This document shows positions 57,071 to 64,000 of a stretch of DNA of 64,000 nt, in pieces. The notes under the pieces were generated by a model. It saw nothing but the letters and a program-made list of their open reading frames with translations, made no database searches and had not been told where the DNA came from. A program made the position numbers and the translations under genes. Source of the stretch: Apostichopus japonicus. Lineage: Eukaryota; Echinodermata; Holothuroidea; Aspidochirotida; Stichopodidae. Within the stretch, counting starts at the first letter, position 1, and each line of letters opens with the position of its first letter. The stretch covers positions 20,957,611-21,021,610 of the forward strand of contig NC_092576.1 of assembly GCF_037975245.1 (NCBI RefSeq), given 5' to 3'.

Positions 57071-58246
57071 GTACGGAACATTCGTTTGATCGGTACCGCA
57101 CATTCGATTGATCGGTACGGAACATTCGATTGATCGGTAGGGAACATTCGATTGATCGGTACTGCACATTCGATTGATCGGTACCGCACATTCGATTGAT
57201 CGGTACCGCACATTCGATTGATCGGTACCGCACATTCGATTGATCGGTACCGCACATTGGATTGATCGGTACGGAACATTCATTTGATCGGTACCGCACA
57301 TTCGATTGATCGGTACCGCACATTCGATTGATCGGAACGGAACATTCGATTGATCGGTACCGCACATTCGATTGATCGGAACGGAACATTCGATTGATCG
57401 GTACCGCACATTCGATTGATCGGAACGGAACATTCGATTGATCGGTACCGCACATTCGATTGATCGGAACGGAACATTCGATTGATCGGTACCGCACATT
57501 CGTTTCATCAGTACCGCACATTCGATTGATCGGTACCGCACATTCGATTGATCGGTACTGCACATTCGATTGATCGGTACTGCACATTCGATTGATCGGT
57601 ACTGCACATTCGATTGATCGGTACCGCACATTCGATTGATCGGTACCGCACATTCGATTGATCCGTACCGCACATTCGATTGATCGGTACCGCACATTCG
57701 ATTGATCGGAACGGAACATTCGATTGATCGGTACCGCACATTCGATTGATCGGTACCGCACATTCGATTGATCAGTAACGCACATTCGATTGATCGGTAC
57801 GGAAAATTCGATTGATCGGAACGGAACATTCGATTGATCGGTACCGCACATTCGATTGATCGGAACGGAACATTCGAATGATCGGTACGGCACATTCGAT
57901 TGATCGGTACCGCACATTCGATTGATCGGTACCGCACATTCGATTGATCGGTACCGCACATTCGATTGATCGGTACCGCACATTCGATTGATCGGTACGG
58001 AACATTCATTTGATCGGTACCGCACATTCGATTGATCGGTACCGCACATTCGATTGATCGGTACTGCACATTCGATTGATCGGTACTGCACATTCGATTG
58101 ATCGGTACCGAACATTCGATTGATCGGTACCGCACATTCGATTGATCGGTACCGCACATTCGATTGATCGGAACGGAACATTCGATTGATCGGTACCGCA
58201 CATTCGATTGATCGGAACGGAACATTCGATTGATCGGTACCGCACA
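55298..58246 (+). repeat. Locally amplified ATTCGTTTCATC module
   Basis: The ATTCGTTTCATC mark recurs at 55,298, 56,464, 57,498 and 58,246 (spacings of 53, 47 and 34 units). Most copies are followed by GATCAGTAACGCAC, GGAAAATTCG and a GGTCACGCAC series in the same order. The module also occurs at 49,578 and 50,744, again 53 units apart. It is a rapidly rearranged part of zone B. Confidence 0.75.
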
Positions 58247-59653
58247 TTCGTTTCATCAGTACCGCACATTCGATTGATCGGTACCGCACATTCGATTGAT
58301 CGGTACTGCACATTCGATTGATCGGTACTGCACATTCGATTGATCGGTACTGCACATTCGATTGATCGGTACCGCACATTCGATTGATCAGTACCGCACA
58401 TTCGATTGATCCGTACCGAACATTCGATTGATCGGTACCGCACATTCGATTGATCGGAACGGAACATTCGATTGATCGGTACCTCACATTCGATTGATCG
58501 GTACCGCACATTCGATTGATCGGTCACGCACATTCGATTGATCGGTACGGAACATTCGTTTGATCGGTACCGCACATTCGATTGATCGGTACGGAACATT
58601 CGATTGATCGGTAAGGAACATTCGATTGATCGGTACTGCACATTCGATTGATCGGTACCGCACATTCGATTGATCGGTACCGCACATTCGATTGATCGGT
58701 ACCGCACATTCGATTGATCGGTACCGCACATTCGATTGATCGGTACGGAACATTCGTTTGATCGGTACCGCACATTCGATTGATCGGTACCGCACATTCG
58801 ATTGATCGGTACTGCACATTCGATTGATCGGTACTGCACATTCGATTGATCGGTACCGAACATTCGATTGATCGGTACCGCACATTCGATTGATCGGTAC
58901 CGCACATTCGATTGATCGTTAGGGAACATTCGAATGATCGGTACCGCACATTCGATTGATCGGCACGGAACATTCGATTGATCGGAACGGAACATTCGAT
59001 TGATCGGTACCGCACATTCGATTGATCCGTACCGCACATTCGATTGATCGGTCACGCACATTCGATTGATCGGTACGGAACATTCGTTTGATCGGTACCG
59101 CACATTCGATTGATCGGTACGGAACATTCGATTGATCGGTAAGGAACATTCGATTGATCGGTACTGCACATTCGATTGATCGGTACCGCACATTCGATTG
59201 ATCGGTACCGCACATTCGATTGATCGGTACCGCACATTCGATTGATCGGTACGGAACATTCGTTTGATCGGTACCGCACATTCGATTGATCGGTACCGCA
59301 CATTCGATTGATCGGTACTGCACATTCGATTGATCGGTACTGCACATTCGATTGATCGGTACCGAACATTCGATTGATCGGTACCGCACATTCGATTGAT
59401 CGGTACCGCACATTCGATTGATCGGAACGGAACATTCGATTGATCGGTACCGCACATTCGATTGATCGAAACGGAACATTCGATTGATCGGTACCGCACA
59501 TTCGTTTGATCGGTACCGCACATTCGATTGATCGGTACCGCACATTCGATTGATCGGTACTGCACATTCGCTTGATCGGTACTGCACATTCGATTGATCG
59601 GTACCGCACATTCGATTGATCGGTACCGCACATTCGATTGATCGGTACCGCAC

Positions 59654-59807
59654 ATTCGAATGATCCGTACCGCACATTCGATTGATCGGTCACGCACATT
59701 CGCTTGATCGGTACGGAACATTCCTTTGATCGGTACCGCACATTCGATTGATCGGTACGGAACATTCGATTGATCGGTAAGGAACATTCGATTGATCGGT
59801 ACTGCAC
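59654..59807 (+). repeat. Seven-unit signature, copy 11 of 11
   Basis: The diagnostic unit is at 59720. It is intermediate: it begins with ATTCGAATGATCCG as in copies 7-10, but lacks the extra five-unit block and keeps ATTCG before GGTAAGGAAC, like copies 1-6. Confidence 0.9.
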
Positions 59808-60269
59808 ATTCGATTGATCGGCACCGCACATTCGATTGATCGGAACCGCACATTCGATTGATCGGTACGGAACATTCGATTGATCGGTACCGCACATTCG
59901 ATTGATCGGTACCGCACATTCGATTGATCGGTACGGAACATTCGATTGATCGGTACCGCACATTCGATTGATCCGTACCGCACATTCGATTTAGCGGTAC
60001 CGCACATTCGATTGATCGGTACGGAACATTCGTTTGATCGGTACCGCACATTCGATTGATCGGTACCGCACATTCGATTGATCGGTACTGCACATTCGAT
60101 TGATCGGTACTGCACATTCGATTGATCGGTACCGAACATTCGATTGATCGGTACCGCACATTCGATTGATCGGTCACGCACATTCGATTGATCGGTACGG
60201 AACATTCGTTTGATCGGTATCGCACATTCGATTGATCGGTACGGAACATTCGATTGATCGGTAAGGAAC

Positions 60270-60560
60270 ATTCGTTTGATCGGTACCGCACATTCGATTA
60301 ATCGGTACGGAACATTTGATTGATCGGTACGGAACATTCGATTGATCGGTACTGCACATTCGATTGATCGGTACCTCACATTCGATTGATCGGAACCGCA
60401 CATTCGATTGATCGGTACCGCACATTCGATTGATCGGTACAGAACATTCGATTGATCGGTTCCGCACATTCGATTGATCGGTACGGAACATTCGATTGAT
60501 CGGTACCGCACATTCGATTGATCCGTACCGCACATTCGATTGAGCGGTACCGCACATTCG
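60270..60560 (+). repeat. Long-range relative of 4420-4700
   Basis: The series ATTCGATTAATC, GGTACAGAAC, GGTTCCGCAC, GGTACGGAAC, CGTACCGCAC, GATTGAGCGG occurs here and at about 4,443-4,690. The offset at GGTACAGAAC is 55,853 bp: 2,539 units less five bases, exactly the net effect of the seven off-length units in between. Confidence 0.7.
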
Positions 60561-61237
60561 ATTGATCGGTACCGCACATTCGATTGATCGGAACGGAACA
60601 TTCGATTGATCGGTACCGCACATTCGATTGATCGGTACCGCACATTCGATTGATCGGTACCGCATATTCGATTGATCGGTACCGCACATTCGATTGATCG
60701 GTACCGCACATTCGATTGATCGGAACGGAACATTCGATTGATCGGTACCGCACATTCGATTGATCGGTACCGCACATTCGATTGATCGGTACCGCACATT
60801 CGATTGATCGGTACCGCACATTCGATTGATCGGTACCGCACATTCGATTGATCGGTACCGCACATTCGATTGATCGGTACCGCACATTCGATTGATCGGT
60901 ACCGCACATTCGATTGATCGGTACTGCACATTCGATTGATCGGTACCGCACATTCGATTGATCCGTACCGCACATTCGATTGATCGGTACCGCACATTCG
61001 ATTGATCGGTACGGAACATTCGATTGATCGGTACTGCACATTCGATTGATCGGTACCGAACATTCGATTGATCGGTACCGCACATTCGATTGATCGGTAC
61101 CGCACATTCGATTGATCGGAACGGAACATTCGATTGATCGGTACCGCACATTCGATTGATCGGTACCGCACATTCGATTGATCGGTACTGCACATTCGAT
61201 TGATCGGTACTGCACATTCGATTGATCGGTACCGCAC

Positions 61238-61258
61238 ATTCGATTGATCGGTACCGCA
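61238..61258 (+). repeat. 21-bp off-length unit (GCAATTCG junction)
   Basis: The unit ends GTACCGCA and runs directly into ATTCG, having lost one base of GCAC. It follows two GGTACTGCAC units and one GGTACCGCAC unit and precedes five consensus units, the same place in the module as the 21 bp unit at 13437, but the lost base is different. Confidence 0.95.
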
Positions 61259-61369
61259 ATTCGATTGATCGGTACCGCACATTCGATTGATCGGTACCGC
61301 ACATTCGATTGATCGGTACCGCACATTCGATTGATCGGTACCGCACATTCGATTGATCGGTACCGCACA

Positions 61370-61890
61370 TTCGATTGATCGGAACGGAACATTCGATTGA
61401 TCGGTACCGCATATTCGATTGATCCGTACGGCACATTCGATTGAACGGTCACTCACATTCGATTGATCGGTACGGAACATTCGTTTGATCGGTACCGCAC
61501 ATTCGATTGATCGGTATGGAACATTCGATTGATCGGTAAGGAACATTCGATTGATCGGTACCGCACATTCGATTGATCCGTACCGCACATTCGATTGATC
61601 GGTCACGCACATTCGATTGATCGGTAAGGAACATTCGATTGATCGGTACTGCACATTCGATTGATCGGTTCAGCACATTCGATTGATCGGTACCGCACAT
61701 TCGATTGATCGGTACCGCACATTCGATTAATCCGTACCGCACATTCGATTGATCGGTCACGCACATTCGCTTGATCGGTACGGAACATTCGTTTGATCGG
61801 TACCGCACATTCGATTAATCGGTACGGAACATTTGATTGATCGGTACGGAACATTCGATTGATCGGTACTGCACATTCGATTGATCGGTA
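61370..61890 (+). repeat. 0.5-kb duplicate (partner 63130-63650)
   Basis: It matches at 1,760 bp (80 units): GCATATTCG (61,409 and 63,169), GAACGGTCACTCAC (61,444 and 63,204) and GGTATGGAAC (61,514 and 63,274). One unit reads GGTTCAGCAC at 61,668 and GGTTCCGCAC at 63,428. Confidence 0.75.
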
Positions 61891-62070
61891 CCTCACATTC
61901 GATTGATCGGAACCGCACATTCGATTGATCGGTACCGCACATTCGATTGATCGGTACCGCACATTCGATTGATCGGTTCCGCACATTCGATTGATCGGTA
62001 CGGAACATTCGATTGATCGGTACCGCACATTCGATTGATCCGTACCGCACATTCGATTGAGCGGTACCGA
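61640..62070 (+). repeat. 0.43-kb duplicate (partner 62586-63016)
   Basis: It matches at 946 bp (43 units): ATTCGATTAATCCG (61,721 and 62,667), GGTCACGCAC followed by ATTCGCTTGATC, ATTAATCGG followed by ATTTGATTG, and the GATTGAGCGG unit near 62,055 and 63,001. Confidence 0.75.
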
Positions 62071-62585
62071 ACATTCGATTGATCGGTACCGCACATTCGA
62101 TTGATCGGTACCGCACATTCGATTGATCGGAACGGAACATTTGATTGATCGGTACCGCACATTCGATTGATCGAAACGGAAAATTCGATTGATCGGTACC
62201 GCACATTCGTTTGATCGGTACCGCACATTCGATTGATCGGTACCGAACATTCGATTGATCGGTACTGCACATTCGATTGATCGGTACTGCACATTCGATT
62301 GATCGGTACCGCACATTCGATTGATCGGTACTGCACATTCGATTGATCGGTACCGCACATTCGATTGATCGGTACCGAACATTCGATTGATCGGTACCGC
62401 ACATTCGATTGATCGGTACCGCACATTCGATTGATCGGAACGGAACATTCGATTGATCGGTACCGCACATTCGATTGATCGAAACGGAACATTCGATTGA
62501 TCGGTACCGCACATTCGTTTGATCGGTACCGCACATTCGATTGATCGGTACCGCACATTCGATTGATCGGTACTGCACATTCGAT

Positions 62586-63016
62586 TGATCGGTACTGCAC
62601 ATTCGATTGATCGGTTCCGCACATTCGATTGATCGGTACCGCACATTCGATTGATCGGTACCGCACATTCGATTAATCCGTACCGCACATTCGATTGATC
62701 GGTCACGCACATTCGCTTGATCGGTACGGAACATTCGTTTGATCGGTACCGCACATTCGATTAATCGGTACGGAACATTTGATTGATCGGTACGGACCAT
62801 TCGATTGATCGGTACTGCACATTCGATTGATCGGTACCTCACATTCGATTGATCGGAACCGCACATTCGATTGATCGGTACCGCACATTCGATTGATCGG
62901 TACAGAACATTCGATTGATCGGTTCCGCACATTCGATTGATCGGTACGGAACATTCGATTGATCGGTACCGCACATTCGATTGATCCGTACCGCACATTC
63001 GATTGAGCGGTACCGC
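62586..63016 (+). repeat. 0.43-kb duplicate (partner 61640-62070)
   Basis: This is the second member of the 946 bp pair. It keeps GGTACAGAAC near 62,901, like 4,583 and 60,436, where the left member has GGTACCGCAC. Confidence 0.7.
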
Positions 63017-63129
63017 ACATTCGATTGATCGTTACCGCACATTCGATTGATCGGAACGGAACATTCGATTGATCGGTACCGCACATTCGATTGATCGGTA
63101 CCGCACATTCGATTGATCGGTACCGCATA

Positions 63130-63650
63130 TTCGATTGATCGGAACGGAACATTCGATTGATCGGTACCGCATATTCGATTGATCCGTACGGCACATTCGA
63201 TTGAACGGTCACTCACATTCGATTGATCGGTACGGAACATTCGTTTGATCGGTACCGCACATTCGATTGATCGGTATGGAACATTCGATTGATCGGTAAG
63301 GAACATTCGATTGATCGGTACCGCACATTCGATTGATCCGTACCGCACATTCGATTGATCGGTCACGCACATTCGATTGATCGGTATGGAACATTCGATT
63401 GATCGGTACTGCACATTCGATTGATCGGTTCCGCACATTCGATTGATCGGTACCGCACATTCGATTGATCGGTACCGCACATTCGATTAATCCGTACCGC
63501 ACATTCGATTGATCGGTCACGCACATTCGCTTGATCGGTACGGAACATTCGTTTGATCGGTACCGCACATTCGATTAATCGGTACGGAACATTTGATTGA
63601 TCGGTACGGAACATTCGATTGATCGGTACTGCACATTCGATTGATCGGTA
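63130..63650 (+). repeat. 0.5-kb duplicate (partner 61370-61890)
   Basis: This is the second member of the 1,760 bp pair, fading near the right window edge. GGTATGGAAC at about 63,384 replaces GGTAAGGAAC of the left member. Confidence 0.75.
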
Positions 63651-64000
63651 CCGCACATTCGATTGATCGGTACCGCATATTCGATTGATCGGTACCGCAC
63701 ATTCGATTGATCGGTACCGCACATTCGATTGATCGGAACGGAACATTCGATTGATCGGTACCGCACATTCGATTGATCGGTACCGCACATTCGATTGATC
63801 GGTACCGCACATTCGATTGATCGGTACCGCACATTCGATTGATCGGTACCGCACATTCGATTGATCGGTACCGCACATTCGATTGATCGGTACCGCACAT
63901 TCGATTGATCGGTACCGCACATTCGATTGATCGGTACTGCACATTCGATTGATCGGTACCGCACATTCGATTGATCCGTACCGCACATTCGATTGATCGG

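Larger units (their letters stand above)
32200..58500 (+). repeat. Zone B of the array (right subtype neighbourhood)
   Basis: This stretch is recognised by variants not seen in zone A. GATCAGTAACGCAC occurs 14 times, with AGTAAC at 32651, 33091, 37006, 37446, 40063, 40503, 46575, 48072, 49854, 51020, 54364, 55574, 56740 and 57774. ATTCGTTTCATC occurs at 33871, 41283, 49380, 49578, 50744, 55144, 55298, 56464, 57498 and 58246. GGTACGGAAAATTCG and ATTCATTTGATC are also frequent. The zone contains the 4.36 kb super-unit copies and the 1.5-9.4 kb duplications listed separately. No gene is seen in it. Confidence 0.75.
1..64000 (+). repeat. 22-bp satellite DNA array filling the whole window
   Basis: Every line of the window reads as tandem copies of one 22 bp unit: ATTCGATTGAT joined to CGGTACCGCAC. 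ATTCG starts at 17 and at 63965, and phase checks at 13393, 14227, 22211, 36664, 39721 and 48016 agree with 22 bp spacing once eight off-length units are counted. That gives 2,908 complete units. The unit contains the 8 bp palindrome CGGTACCG and the imperfect dyad CGAT-TG-ATCG. Unit positions 21-22 and 1-4 (ACATTC) and 8-12 (TGATC) are nearly constant, while 5-7 and 13-20 vary. There is no unique DNA, inserted transposon or gap, and neither array edge is reached. Satellites this long are known from eukaryotic heterochromatin; the species and chromosomal position are not readable here. Confidence 0.99.
58500..64000 (+). repeat. Zone C of the array (zone A-type motifs return)
   Basis: After about 58.5 kb the zone B markers stop. 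Motifs otherwise confined to zone A reappear: GCATATTCG followed by CGTACGGCAC and GGTCACTCAC (61.41-61.45 and 63.17-63.21 kb), and GGTACAGAAC followed by GGTTCCGCAC (60.43-60.47 and 62.90-62.93 kb, as at 4.58-4.61 kb). Short internal copies lie at offsets of 946 and 1,760 bp. No gene is seen in it. Confidence 0.65.

Noticed and set aside
1-64000. CRISPR array
   Set aside because: There are no unique spacers between repeats. The 22 bp units are contiguous and no cas-like gene is present.
1-64000. Telomeric repeat array of the long-unit type known in some yeasts
   Set aside because: The unit has balanced strands (five G, six C) instead of a G-rich strand, and 64 kb is far longer than those telomeres.
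1-64000. Bacterial intergenic repeat (REP/ERIC-like) or plasmid iterons
   Set aside because: The GATC and palindromes invite this, but those elements occur as short clusters beside genes. An unbroken 64 kb array without any gene does not fit a prokaryotic replicon.
1-64000. Dyad CGGTACCG as an operator or transcription terminator
   Set aside because: It occurs in most units, has no adjacent T-run or gene, and is simply part of the satellite consensus.
1-64000. Whole window as an assembly artefact from looping a short read
   Set aside because: Artefactual looping would give identical copies. Here subtype order is aperiodic, private substitutions distinguish duplicate blocks, and the off-length units obey a consistent ledger. 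Local collapse or misjoins remain possible.

Overview
The whole 64 kb window is one uninterrupted satellite DNA array. I found no protein gene, RNA gene, transposon, promoter or unique sequence. The unit is 22 bp: ATTCGATTGAT (unit positions 1-11) followed directly by CGGTACCGCAC (positions 12-22). It is 50% GC and carries three CpGs, one GATC and one GGTACC. Tracking the phase of ATTCG from position 17 to 63965 gives 2,908 complete units plus 16 bp and 14 bp partial units at the edges. All units lie head to tail in one orientation, apart from one micro-inversion. Only eight units are not 22 bp long (seven of 21 bp, one of 23 bp). Their net shift of -6 bp equals the phase change across the window.

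An array of this length and order points to a eukaryotic chromosome, probably heterochromatin such as a centromere, pericentromere, subtelomere or supernumerary/sex chromosome. The species cannot be named from the sequence.

Above the 22 bp level the array is a nested patchwork of segmental duplications, not a regular higher-order repeat. Unit subtypes differ mainly at positions 5-7 and 13-20 (for example GGTACGGAAC, GGTACTGCAC, GGTAAGGAAC, GGTCACGCAC, GGAACGGAAC or CGTACCGCAC in place of GGTACCGCAC). Runs of subtypes recur at fixed offsets. Zone A (about 1-28.3 kb) has offsets of 725, 1,298, 1,892, 6,642, 7,216/7,810, 7,830/7,940 and 10,756 bp. A transitional zone (28.3-32.2 kb) has few long copies. 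Zone B (32.2-58.5 kb) holds three tandem copies of a 4.36 kb super-unit, the middle one lacking 59 units, and further duplications at 1,497, 1,606, 5,720, 7,789 and 9,395 bp. Zone C (58.5-64 kb) returns to zone A-type motifs. One seven-unit signature (core motif ATTCCTTTGATC) occurs 11 times, from 545 to 59,807, and links all the main zones.

The minus strand of the unit has no stop codon in any frame, so long open frames of up to 1,373 codons appear there by arithmetic (3 x 22 bp = 22 codons). I treat none of them as genes. The notable content is the array's evolution: duplication junctions marked by off-length units, two micro-inversions, a map of conserved and variable unit positions, and a weak CENP-B-box-like pattern. 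Duplication edges below are hand-read and good to within a few units.
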